Source: Synergistes jonesii
GTDB lineage: Bacteria > Synergistota > Synergistia > Synergistales > Synergistaceae
Direction: 5' to 3'
DNA length: 58,091 bases
NCBI RefSeq assembly: GCF_000712295.1
Contig: NZ_JMKI01000045.1
Location: 1 to 58,091, forward strand
Part shown: positions 33,737-41,266 of the stretch, piece by piece
How positions within the stretch are numbered: position 1 is the stretch's first letter
How the letters are laid out: every line of letters starts with the position of its first letter
Translations under genes and position numbers: made by a program
The notes under the pieces: generated by a model
What the model was told of the DNA's origin: nothing
The model's database searches: none
Seen by the model: only the letters and a program-made list of their open reading frames with translations

Positions 33737-34694
33737 TCTTCATTACCTCCCAATACATATTGTTTTCGCCGAGCCACTTTTCGATCTTCGGAACGTCCCC
33801 ATCCGCGACGTTTATGATGAGAAAGCCCATCACCGTATCGCGGTATCTTTCGATGCGCCCCCCGACGATCGAGAATTTGACGTCCAGCTCGCGCGCCATG
33901 TTAGCGATGATGCCCTCGTTCGCGACCTCGCGCGGGAACATCAGCCTGATGTTGATGCCCGACGGTATCACCGCGTAGTCGTCCGTGATAAGCTTGCGAA
34001 GCTCCGGCCCCGGCGCCAGGAAGAGCTTCTCCGTGTCGCCGGAAGCTACGATTTTTCCTCCGTCCAGTATGATGACCTTGTTGCAGATCATCTTGACGAC
34101 CTCCATCTGGTGCGTCACTACGACGATCGTCACGTCGAGCTTTTTGTTTATGTCCATCAGCAGCTCGAGAATGGAGATCGTCGTCTTCGGGTCGAGCGCG
34201 GAGGTCGCTTCGTCGCAGAGAAGTATCTCGGGGTTCAGCGCGAGCGCCCTCGCTATGCCGACGCGCTGCTTCTGCCCGCCGCTCAGGTCGCGCACCTTCT
34301 CATGTTTTTTGCCTGTGAGCCCGACGAGTTCGAGCAGCTCGTCGGCGCGCTTCTCCGCGTCCGCCTTGGGCGTGCCCCAGACCTTCAGCGGAAAGAGGAT
34401 GTTTTCGAAGACGTCCTTCCTGTTCATCAGGTTGAAGTTCTGGAAGATCATCCCCATGTCGCGGCGCAGCAGCTTCAGCTCGCGTTCGCCGAGCTCCTTG
34501 ACCTCTTTGCCCTTTACGCGCACGCTGCCTCCGCCGTAGCTTTCGAGGCCGTTCATACAGCGCAGCAGAGTCGATTTTCCGGCGCCGGAGTGACCGACTA
34601 TGCCGAAGACGTCGCCCTTGCGCACTTCGAGGGAAATGTCCGAGAGCACCTTCTGCTCGCCGTAATATTTCCCCAAATCGTGAATCTCGATCAT
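33726..34694 (-). CDS. metN: Methionine ABC transporter ATPase with NIL domain
   Basis: 322 aa. The ABC domain (1-240) has Walker A GHSGAGKST (about 34-42), Q-loop IFQNFNLM, signature LSGGQKQR and Walker B ILLCDEATSALDP. The C-terminal NIL ligand-binding domain (about 250-320: IRLMFPREVANEGIIANMA) is where methionine trans-inhibits transport in MetN. It drives methionine uptake with MetI and MetQ. AAGGGGAG lies 6 bases before the ATG. The gene is preceded by a leader peptide and terminator that should attenuate the whole operon when methionine is plentiful. Confidence 0.95.
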   Translation of the reverse strand: MIEIHDLGKYYGEQKVLSDISLEVRKGDVFGIVGHSGAGKSTLLRCMNGLESYGGGSVRVKGKEVKELGERELKLLRRDMGMIFQNFNLMNRKDVFENILFPLKVWGTPKADAEKRADELLELVGLTGKKHEKVRDLSGGQKQRVGIARALALNPEILLCDEATSALDPKTTISILELLMDINKKLDVTIVVVTHQMEVVKMICNKVIILDGGKIVASGDTEKLFLAPGPELRKLITDDYAVIPSGINIRLMFPREVANEGIIANMARELDVKFSIVGGRIERYRDTVMGFLIINVADGDVPKIEKWLGENNMYWEVMKNGQ

Positions 34695-34720
34695 GACAAC
34701 TCCCCTTCGTTGGCCGCAAT

Positions 34721-34809
34721 AAAAAAGACCGGAACTCGAACGGCCCCGGTCTTATGATTTCTTTTCCCGCACGACGCGCTCAGGCGTCCGGCAAATCACA
34801 AGAGGAGCC
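34721..34809 (-). promoter_or_regulatory. metNIQ attenuator: terminator and candidate antiterminator
   Basis: Minus-strand terminator: AAGACCGG (34753-34746), 13-base loop, CCGGTCTT (34732-34725), then a continuous T-run to 34721, 27 bases before metN. Candidate antiterminator: GGCTCCTCTT (34809-34800), 15 bases after the last leader Met codon, can pair with AAGA and GGGGCC of AAGACCGGGGCC (34753-34742), leaving CC bulged and one G-U pair, so it competes for the 5' arm of the terminator. The terminator is clear; the antiterminator is weaker than in metYX and should be folded. Confidence 0.75.
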
Positions 34810-34866
34810 ACACGCGAAAGCGCACATCATCATGCTGTCTGCGATATATCCAGTTAAACGCGCCAT
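34780..34866 (-). CDS. metNIQ leader peptide, 28 aa, with Met-Met-Met-Cys
   Basis: ATG at 34866 with AAGGAGGAG (34879-34871) upstream, stop at 34780. The peptide begins MARLTGYIAD, continues SMMMCAFACG and ends SSCDLPDA. The three Met codons (34833-34825) are followed by Cys codons at positions 15, 19 and 23. The 14 bases ATGATGATGTGCGC are identical to those in the metYX leader, though the rest of the two peptides differs, which points to selection on this block. It should act as a sensor of Met-tRNA (and possibly Cys-tRNA) charging. The frame is open further upstream to 34971, but the strong ribosome-binding site fixes this start. Confidence 0.85.
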   Translation of the reverse strand: MARLTGYIADSMMMCAFACGSSCDLPDA

Positions 34867-34896
34867 GGCCGCTCCTCCTTCTCCAAGCATGAAAAC

Positions 34897-34925
34897 ATTG
34901 TAGTAAGTCGGCGCGGAATTGTCAA
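34897..34925 (-). promoter_or_regulatory. Sigma-70 promoter of the metNIQ leader
   Basis: On the minus strand TTGACA (34925-34920), 17-base spacer, TACAAT (34902-34897), about 30 bases before the leader-peptide ATG. Layout matches the metYX promoter. Confidence 0.75.
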
Positions 34926-35034
34926 CAGCGCGGCGAAAATCCGCCGCGGGCTTAATTGCAATATGATACATTTTGGCAGATGACCTGATGCCGGAGTCTA
35001 AACCCTCAGGGCAGGCCAGATATCCGACTGAGGC

Positions 35035-35060
35035 GGTTTACACAAAATTCTGCGCTACCC
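35035..35060. mobile_element. IS256-like terminal repeat remnant
   Basis: GGTTTACACAAAATTCTG then CGCTACCC resembles the right end of the IS256 element at 874-900 (shared GGTTTACACA and a CTACC end). No transposase adjoins it, so it looks like an insertion scar at the edge of the AT-rich cluster that follows. Confidence 0.4.
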
Positions 35061-35066
35061 CTACTA

Positions 35067-35825
35067 TCATAAAGCGCAACATACTGCGTTGTAGAAGTAA
35101 CGCGTCATAGTAACAAAATCATAAACCGGCAACCCAACAGTATCTCTTACCAATTGTGAGAATGGCGGCATATCTGTACATTCAAACAAAAACGCTACTG
35201 CGTCCGGATGCTCGTTCAAAGCTTTTTTTGCCAACCTTACAAAATCCTTCTTTAGGACCTCTATGTCTATATTTGCGTCGAAATGTGTATTCATTTTGAG
35301 CCATTCTTTAGATTCTTCTTTCATGCCATAGAGATGGAGATTTGATATATCCGTAGTTCCAGTAGCAAAAAAATGTTCCTGTCTTAGATTGGCTTTTCTT
35401 GCCGTAAATATAATTATATCCCGTTTATTTCCATATACGGCGCGTATATATGGTATTTGCAGAAGACTTGATGAAAAAAAAGGAATTTTTACCGTTTTAG
35501 AAATCTCTTTTTGAAAAATAGCATTAAATCCACAACTTGTTGTTATCCCCTTTATACCCATTTTTTGCAACTCTTGTGCTCTATTAATCATACTCTTTAG
35601 AACCAGAGGACTGGGATTCTGGATAACAGTCTCCGCGCACGCACCGGGTATTCTCTCTATAATAATGGGGAAATCAAAGGTTTGCGGATTGGTGCTGTTG
35701 CCGCGTAAGGTTTCCAACTGCATTAAACCACGCGGTATCTTACCGGCCTCCCAAGCAAATATTGCAAATTTAGCCGCATCAGTTTTTTTATCGCAATCGA
35801 CTTCGCAGAAACACTCTTTATTCAT
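35067..35825 (-). CDS. Aspartate/glutamate racemase-family protein
   Basis: 252 aa with two half-sites typical of the cofactor-independent racemase superfamily: a Cys in ITTSCGFNA (about 95) and a second in LFECTDMPPFS (about 217). Members invert aspartate, glutamate or hydantoin carbons, or act as maleate isomerases or decarboxylases, so the reaction here is open. The gene is the most downstream of a minus-strand group (NhaC antiporter, saccharopine-dehydrogenase-like enzyme, GntR), suggesting a role in using a specific amino acid or imino acid. It is AT-rich compared with the metNIQ genes next door. Confidence 0.75.
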   Translation of the reverse strand: MNKECFCEVDCDKKTDAAKFAIFAWEAGKIPRGLMQLETLRGNSTNPQTFDFPIIIERIPGACAETVIQNPSPLVLKSMINRAQELQKMGIKGITTSCGFNAIFQKEISKTVKIPFFSSSLLQIPYIRAVYGNKRDIIIFTARKANLRQEHFFATGTTDISNLHLYGMKEESKEWLKMNTHFDANIDIEVLKKDFVRLAKKALNEHPDAVAFLFECTDMPPFSQLVRDTVGLPVYDFVTMTRYFYNAVCCAL

Positions 35826-35851
35826 AGTAAATCCCCCCGTTTTGTGGCAAC

Positions 35852-36556
35852 TTAAACGAAATTATGATTTATGCCAACAATGTGCCCAACGTACGGCACT
35901 CGGTTAACCATCTTTGAATATGTCGAGTATATGTGTGAACGAATAGCGTTTTCAGCCAGGTTACCGTCACCAATTATTATCGCGTTTACTATCTCTGCAT
36001 GCTGAATGCAGCTTATAGATTTACTTGAATCACGTAAAACCTCGTCAGGCGCTGACGGTACGTAAAATCTGTCAAAATAAAAAATGTACAACCCCGAACG
36101 CCAAAATACCTGCCTTGTAAACTTTTCAATATACTTATTGCCGCACATGCTTGCTATTAAAAGGTGGAACTGATCATTGACGGCAGCGTATTCTTTCTTA
36201 TCACCCTCTTCATACTTGTTTTTTTCCTTTGCAAGTAACTCCTTCAATGTATCAATGTCATGCTCCGTCCGGCAATATGCCGCCTCCATCGCGGCTTTTC
36301 CTTCAAGATGAGCTCGTGCTTTAAACACCATTGCCATATCTTCCGGTGAAAGCTGAGGAATATAGCAACCTTTATTACCGCGTACCTCAAGCAGCCCCTC
36401 TGCAGCAAGTTTGCGCAAAACATTCCTTATCGGAGTGCGACTTAAATTTAATAATTCTGCAAGCTCAGATTCCACCAGTCTATCGCCCGGTGCATATGAA
36501 CGCGAAAGTATCATTTCAATTATCGACTCATATGCTAACTCTTCAGCTCTTTTCAT
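35852..36556 (-). CDS. GntR-family regulator, FCD (FadR-type) subfamily
   Basis: 234 aa. The N-terminal winged helix (about 8-75: ILSRSYAPGDRLVESELAEL and SRTPIRNVLRKLAAEGLLE) is followed by an all-helical FCD effector domain (about 85-215) with the metal/ligand-type motif VNDQFHLLIASM and a later His in RSHIYSTYSKM. FCD members respond to organic or amino acids and usually regulate the adjacent catabolic operon. The gene lies between the racemase and dehydrogenase-like genes. GTATCC-type sites upstream of the antiporter gene (39617-39634), and a half-site before this gene near 36582, are candidate operators. Confidence 0.88.
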   Translation of the reverse strand: MKRAEELAYESIIEMILSRSYAPGDRLVESELAELLNLSRTPIRNVLRKLAAEGLLEVRGNKGCYIPQLSPEDMAMVFKARAHLEGKAAMEAAYCRTEHDIDTLKELLAKEKNKYEEGDKKEYAAVNDQFHLLIASMCGNKYIEKFTRQVFWRSGLYIFYFDRFYVPSAPDEVLRDSSKSISCIQHAEIVNAIIIGDGNLAENAIRSHIYSTYSKMVNRVPYVGHIVGINHNFV

Positions 36557-36700
36557 AGTTTATTATCACCCTTCACTATCATGTATCCTAAAAAACAAAC
36601 TAAATGAGATGATAATAAACACACATGGTAATGTCAACGGCAAAACGAAGTTCAGAGGTTTATATAAAGTCGCGAGCAGGCTGCTTTTTCCTTTGTTTTG

Positions 36701-38023
36701 TTACTCTACAAGTGTTTCTGTTTCTTTAAATGTGATTCCCATCTTTTCAAGCGCAGTAAGCTCTGGTTCATACACTTCCGGCATCGTCGGCGTAAGGATG
36801 CCACTTTGTTTTATCTTCTTATCTAGTATAAGTTTAGCTCCCATTGCCGGTGGCAAGCCGGTGAGGCGTGCAACTGAAAAGTCACTTCCAGGGATTCCAT
36901 AATCCACCAACGTGGAACGCTTAAGTACTTTTCTGTCAGAGTACTCTATGAGATATCGGTGCTCCATTATTGATACGTCCTGTTCTTCTTCAGCAAACAC
37001 TAGTTTCTCGTTGTACAGGCATTCAACGAACTGAAACATTGTCCCTCTATTGATCGGTACAAGACGTTCTTCAAAAAGCCCCAACCACTCAAGTTTGAGT
37101 ATGACGGCTGAGTAAGGTTCAAGATCTAAAAAGGCACAAAGAGCGTCTTTTAGATTTGTTTCTTTTTCTGCTCCTATCAATTCTCTTGTAACGTCGGCGT
37201 ACGTTCTGCCTGAAAAATCATGTTCTCCTTCATCAAACAGTCCAAGATTCTGCATCTTACATATCATTTCGCACCAGCCAATATTCCTTATAGTACCGCG
37301 ATAAACATCTTTTGCCTCTGGTATACCGTAGTACTGAACGTAAGGAGTAGAATCCGCATTCGCATATTCTTCAAACCAACCCATTCCCTGAATGTCAATT
37401 AAACTTGCATGATTGTACGTTTCTCCGTCTGGCCAAACTATCGTTCTTCCGTTGCGGATTATCTTTGCTTCACGCCTACTTGCCCTTATCAAACTTGTTG
37501 GTGCCCATGAAAGTTTATAGCCTATAGGGTTGTTATTATATTTAGGAGCAGGCAAAGCGCCGCACCAAGACTTAAATGAAAGGATTCTGCCGTTTTGCGC
37601 ATGTATTGCCCTGATGGTTCTTGAAGCCGACATATGATCAATGCCTGGGTCGAGGCCTAGCTCACACAACAGCGTTACGCCATTATTTTTTGCCTCGGCT
37701 TCAAGCTCACGTACTTCCGGTTTTAAATATGACGGGCTGATAAAATGCACACAAGAATCGACACAGGCTCGCGTCACTTTCCCTATCAATGTAGCCGGTA
37801 ACAGGCAGATTAAAACCTCCGGTGATACCTGTTTAATAGTGTCTTTAAGATTGGCAATGGAATCCCCAACAATCTTATGCCCATTCGGATGGCGGGCGAT
37901 ACAGCGGTCAATATTCTTTTCGCAGATATCAGACACAAATACTTCATAGCGGCAGTTTACTAAAAGATATTGAATGCATGGCCTTGCAATCCGACCAGCA
38001 CCAAGAACTAACACTTTTCTCAT
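36701..38023 (-). CDS. Saccharopine dehydrogenase-family oxidoreductase
   Basis: 440 aa. A Rossmann motif at the N-terminus (VLVLGAGRIARPCIQYLL) and the conserved CELGLDPGIDHMSASRTIRAI (split as CELGLDPGIDHM and SRTIRAI, about 130-150) identify the family, which makes or breaks secondary-amine links between amino acids and keto acids (saccharopine, carboxynorspermidine). The C-terminal substrate domain includes SWCGALPAPKYNNNPIGYKLSW in parts. No lysine-pathway partner is present; with a racemase and an antiporter nearby, opine or lysine-derivative catabolism is plausible but unproved. GAAGAGGTG precedes the ATG. Confidence 0.85.
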   Translation of the reverse strand: MRKVLVLGAGRIARPCIQYLLVNCRYEVFVSDICEKNIDRCIARHPNGHKIVGDSIANLKDTIKQVSPEVLICLLPATLIGKVTRACVDSCVHFISPSYLKPEVRELEAEAKNNGVTLLCELGLDPGIDHMSASRTIRAIHAQNGRILSFKSWCGALPAPKYNNNPIGYKLSWAPTSLIRASRREAKIIRNGRTIVWPDGETYNHASLIDIQGMGWFEEYANADSTPYVQYYGIPEAKDVYRGTIRNIGWCEMICKMQNLGLFDEGEHDFSGRTYADVTRELIGAEKETNLKDALCAFLDLEPYSAVILKLEWLGLFEERLVPINRGTMFQFVECLYNEKLVFAEEEQDVSIMEHRYLIEYSDRKVLKRSTLVDYGIPGSDFSVARLTGLPPAMGAKLILDKKIKQSGILTPTMPEVYEPELTALEKMGITFKETETLVE

Positions 38024-38045
38024 AAATCACACCTCTTCAAATAAA

Positions 38046-39572
38046 TCATAAATTGATTCTGTTCTGAAGCTTTTCTCCAAACATTTTGCCAAAAGCAATC
38101 GTAAATACTGCCATCAGTCCAATAGAAATAACAAGTACAAATTTTGATTCCACTATCCCTGAAATCAAATAGCCTATTAAACTAGCGGCAGCAACTGTTA
38201 AAGCATAAGGCAACTGCGTCTCTACATGGTCGAAGTGGTCACAAGCACCTCCCATCGAAGACAGCAACGTCGTATCAGAAATAGGAGAGCAATGATCTCC
38301 AAATAATCCCCCTGACAGCACTGCCCCAATAGTGGCATACATTGGCGCTCCTAGGTGATGTGCCATTGGTATCGCAAGTGGGATGAGTATGGCAAAAGTA
38401 CCCCAAGAAGAACCTGTAGTAAATGAAATTACTGCGCCGACAGTGAAAACGAGGGCGGGAATGATCCAGCCGGGAATAGAACCGTGTAATAATTCTACTA
38501 TATATATCGCAGTACCGAGTGATTTACATATTGATCCAAGAGACCAGGCAAGAAGCAACATGATTATAATAAACATCATGTCCTTAGTTCCCTCAATAAA
38601 AATATTAAAGCATTTCTCCGCATTACAGATCTTTTGTCTAATCATCAATGCAATAGCGCACAGTGATCCTAGAAAATAACCGCAGGATAGAGACGCGCGC
38701 AAGACGCTGCCAGGTATGTTTTTAAACGGAAAACCATGCCATATCAGTAAGCCGAACAAACATCCAAATAACACAATAAGCGGTATTACAGCCACTGACG
38801 GGGTTGCTTTTTCATTTATCCAGCTTGTATCTGTCCCACCGCCCGCCAACTTCGCCCCCGGCCAAAATGGCTGTCCAGTTTCTATGGTCCTCTTTTCTGC
38901 CCGACACATGGCGCTAAATTCATATCCGGTAACCGCCACCAAAGGAACCATAAGCAACGTCCCTATAGCGTAAAACTGAAATGGGATAACATTAAGAAAA
39001 ACATCATAATCCACAAGAGGAAGCTTCAACTGGTCGAACTCTTTTTGCATAAGCCCCATAATAAAGATTCCCCAACTGATAAAGGGAACCAGAATACAGA
39101 TTGGAGATGAAGTGCAGTCAAGAATGTAAGCCAGTTTTTCTCTACTCACACGCAACTTGTCTGTAACAGATTGAAAAGCGGGCCCAACAATTAGGGAGTT
39201 ACCAGAGTCCGTAAAGAAAACAATCAGGCCTCCGATCCACACAGCGATTTGTGTCTTACACCTTGTATCAAGCAGATGTACGACCTTATTTGCCAATGCC
39301 GCCGAACCACCAGACTGTGTCAGTAAGGCCACAAAGCTACCTATAAAAAGCAGTGCTACCAAAGAATTAGCATTCCCACTTTGCGCTGCCTGAACATAAA
39401 TAAAATCCTTAACATAATTAAATAACGCAAGAACAGGATTCCAACTAGATATTGTAAGAACACCTACATATCCTGCAACAAATAGAGAAACCAAAAGGTT
39501 CTTAGTTCTTATTGCCAATAATATAGCAATAATAGGGGGTAGAATAGAAAGAATACCATAGTGTTGTTCCAT
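38046..39572 (-). CDS. NhaC-family sodium/proton (or organic acid/amino acid) antiporter
   Basis: 508 aa with about twelve membrane helices; the signatures FFTDSGNSLIVGPAFQSVTD, SSWGTFAILIPLAIPMA and GGLFGDHCSPISDTTLLSS are those of the NhaC family. Such proteins exchange Na+ for H+ or couple Na+ or H+ to malate, lactate, lysine or similar solutes; the catabolic setting favours uptake of the amino acid processed by the two enzymes downstream. It is the first gene of the minus-strand AT-rich group, 22 bases before the dehydrogenase-like gene. AGGAGG lies 7 bases before the ATG, and a promoter with a palindromic operator lies just upstream. Confidence 0.85.
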   Translation of the reverse strand: MEQHYGILSILPPIIAILLAIRTKNLLVSLFVAGYVGVLTISSWNPVLALFNYVKDFIYVQAAQSGNANSLVALLFIGSFVALLTQSGGSAALANKVVHLLDTRCKTQIAVWIGGLIVFFTDSGNSLIVGPAFQSVTDKLRVSREKLAYILDCTSSPICILVPFISWGIFIMGLMQKEFDQLKLPLVDYDVFLNVIPFQFYAIGTLLMVPLVAVTGYEFSAMCRAEKRTIETGQPFWPGAKLAGGGTDTSWINEKATPSVAVIPLIVLFGCLFGLLIWHGFPFKNIPGSVLRASLSCGYFLGSLCAIALMIRQKICNAEKCFNIFIEGTKDMMFIIIMLLLAWSLGSICKSLGTAIYIVELLHGSIPGWIIPALVFTVGAVISFTTGSSWGTFAILIPLAIPMAHHLGAPMYATIGAVLSGGLFGDHCSPISDTTLLSSMGGACDHFDHVETQLPYALTVAAASLIGYLISGIVESKFVLVISIGLMAVFTIAFGKMFGEKLQNRINL

Positions 39573-39616
39573 ATGAAAGCCTCCTGTCGTTTTTTATTTT
39601 TTATATTCACTTTATT

Positions 39617-39672
39617 GTATCCCAAATAGGATACGATGAGCGAATCATATACTATGCTTTTAAATAAGTCAA
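39617..39672 (-). promoter_or_regulatory. Promoter and palindromic operator of the antiporter operon
   Basis: On the minus strand TTGACT (39672-39667), 17-base spacer, TATGAT (39649-39644). The operator GTATCC-N6-GGATAC (39617-39634, perfect arms) falls just downstream of the expected transcription start. Roadblock or repression by the co-located GntR protein is likely. A related half-site TGTATCCTAAAA lies near 36582, upstream of the gntR gene. Confidence 0.6.
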
Positions 39673-40477
39673 TATGCAAACTATTTATACTGCCCCTAAT
39701 TCTGGAGAAGGAGCATAGGCGTATAGAGAAAATAGTGCACTATCTATCCAACGAGCTGAGCTGATTCGAAGATATTGAAGCCTAGGCGGTATAGCGGGGT
39801 CGCCTGAATCCACAATACACGCCATGTCAATGAAAGGAACTCTGCTGAAGACCGTTACTTCATCTACAGTTTGAAAGAGCTCTATGTAAAGAATTTCTGC
39901 GCATCAAAAGAGAACGCTGGGCGACCGAGAACAACCTACGCTGGATGCTGGATATAGCCTTCAGCGAGGACGACTGCAGTGCTATAGCGAAGAACGTGGC
40001 CGAAATAATGAATACTCTGCGGAAAACTGGCCTTACAGATGCTGAAAACCTGCAGCACATACAAATGCGGTATGAGGAGTAAGCGCAAGCTCTGCTGGCT
40101 TGGCATTCCTACTTACTATGCAGGCCTTGGAAATGGCGTCTGCCAACGTACTGACGTATTTATTTTATAAGCGTTTGCCCTGGGGGGAAAAGGCATGCGG
40201 CTTGACAAACGCGATGGCACGCTGTATAAAAACACTCGTTGTAGAACAACGCGCGAAGACGGGAAGAGCGGAAGCGGCGCTTCGCGGCCTGCTGTGAGAA
40301 AACGGAGCCGACATACGACGTCACGACGCTGTGATCGGCAATCCTGACAAAAGTTAATGCGGCAATGCTCGCACGTGAATTAGCGCCTTCTCAGCAGCCC
40401 GCTGATGAAATAGTGCGCCGGCTCCGGATAGAGTTCATCTCTCGCTGTGGAAAATCTAATGCGAACGGGAGACATAC
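39673..40477. other. Gene-free stretch with transposase debris
   Basis: About 800 bases between the antiporter promoter and the nitrilase-like gene. It holds the ISAs1-type remnant (39838-40082) and then about 390 bases in which I see nothing supportable. A 65-codon frame at 40100-40297 has no ribosome-binding site or recognisable family. Confidence 0.6.
39838..40082 (+). pseudogene. ISAs1-family transposase C-terminal remnant
   Basis: One frame reads SAEDRYFIYSLKELY (cf. the family's E-x-RYYISSL). After a shift near 39900 another reads RERWATENNLRWMLDIAF, then SEDDC and KNVAEIMNTLRK, equivalent to the family's RxHWGIENxLHWVLDVxFxEDxC block that carries the last catalytic residue. Translation ends at the stop 40080-40082. 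The N-terminal two thirds are gone. Confidence 0.65.
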
Positions 40478-41266
40478 ATGAAAGCATCGCTTATCCAGTT
40501 AAAGATAGAGGCGGAGGAGCCTCGCGAAGAGCTCGTCGAGCGCGTCTTTCGCATGATCGACGACTGCCGCGGCTCGGATCTCGTCGTGCTCCCCGAGCTG
40601 TGGCATGTCGGTGTGCTCAACTATCGTACCATCTGGGATTTTGCGGAAGAGAAAGAGGGGCCGCTTATGTGCCGCCTCTCGGATAAGGCAAGGGAGCTGG
40701 GGGCCTTTATCCACTGCGGGAGCTTCGTCCATAAGGAAGGGGAGAGATTATTCAACACCAGCCTCCTCTTCGACAGAAAGGGGACGGATGTAGCGGAATA
40801 TCGTAAAATACACCTGTTCTCCTGTTACGGGCACGAGGCCGACGTGTTCACGCATGGCACGCAGCCGACGGTGGTCGGCACCGAACTGGGACGGTTGGGG
40901 CTCGCCATCTGTTACGATATAAGATTCCCCGAGCTGTTCCGCATGATGACGCTCGGCATGGGCGCGGAAATATTCGTCGTGCCGGCCGCCTGGCCTTATC
41001 CGCGCAGCGAAGCTTTCAAAATCCTCAACAAGGTGCGCGCAATGGAAAATTCCGCCTACCTTTTATCGTGCAACCTGGTCGGCCCCTATAAACATCTGAC
41101 GATGGTCGGGGAAAGCGGCATCATCGACCCTTGGGGAGAGATGGTCACGGAGGCAATACAGGAAGAGGGCGGCGTCGGCGGAGAAATTTCCGCTGATACC
41201 GTGCGCCGGACGCGCCGTGAATTTCCCGTCTTTGACGACGTGAGGTTGATAGGGTCCGTGTTTTAA
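40478..41266 (+). CDS. Carbon-nitrogen hydrolase (nitrilase superfamily, omega-amidase-like)
   Basis: 262 aa cytoplasmic enzyme with the nitrilase-superfamily triad: Glu40 in VLPELWHVG, Lys110 in EYRKIHLFS, Cys145 in AICYDIRFPELFR. The sequence around the Cys (CYDIRFPE) is typical of omega-amidase/YafV-like members, which hydrolyse 2-oxoglutaramate or similar omega-amides; nitrile hydrolysis is less likely. It meets the AAA+ ATPase gene tail to tail with a 4-base overlap. AACGGGAG precedes the ATG. Confidence 0.88.
   Translation: MKASLIQLKIEAEEPREELVERVFRMIDDCRGSDLVVLPELWHVGVLNYRTIWDFAEEKEGPLMCRLSDKARELGAFIHCGSFVHKEGERLFNTSLLFDRKGTDVAEYRKIHLFSCYGHEADVFTHGTQPTVVGTELGRLGLAICYDIRFPELFRMMTLGMGAEIFVVPAAWPYPRSEAFKILNKVRAMENSAYLLSCNLVGPYKHLTMVGESGIIDPWGEMVTEAIQEEGGVGGEISADTVRRTRREFPVFDDVRLIGSVF

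Noticed and set aside
40100-40297. 65-codon plus-strand frame after the ISAs1 remnant
   Set aside because: No ribosome-binding site, no family; lies in decayed DNA.
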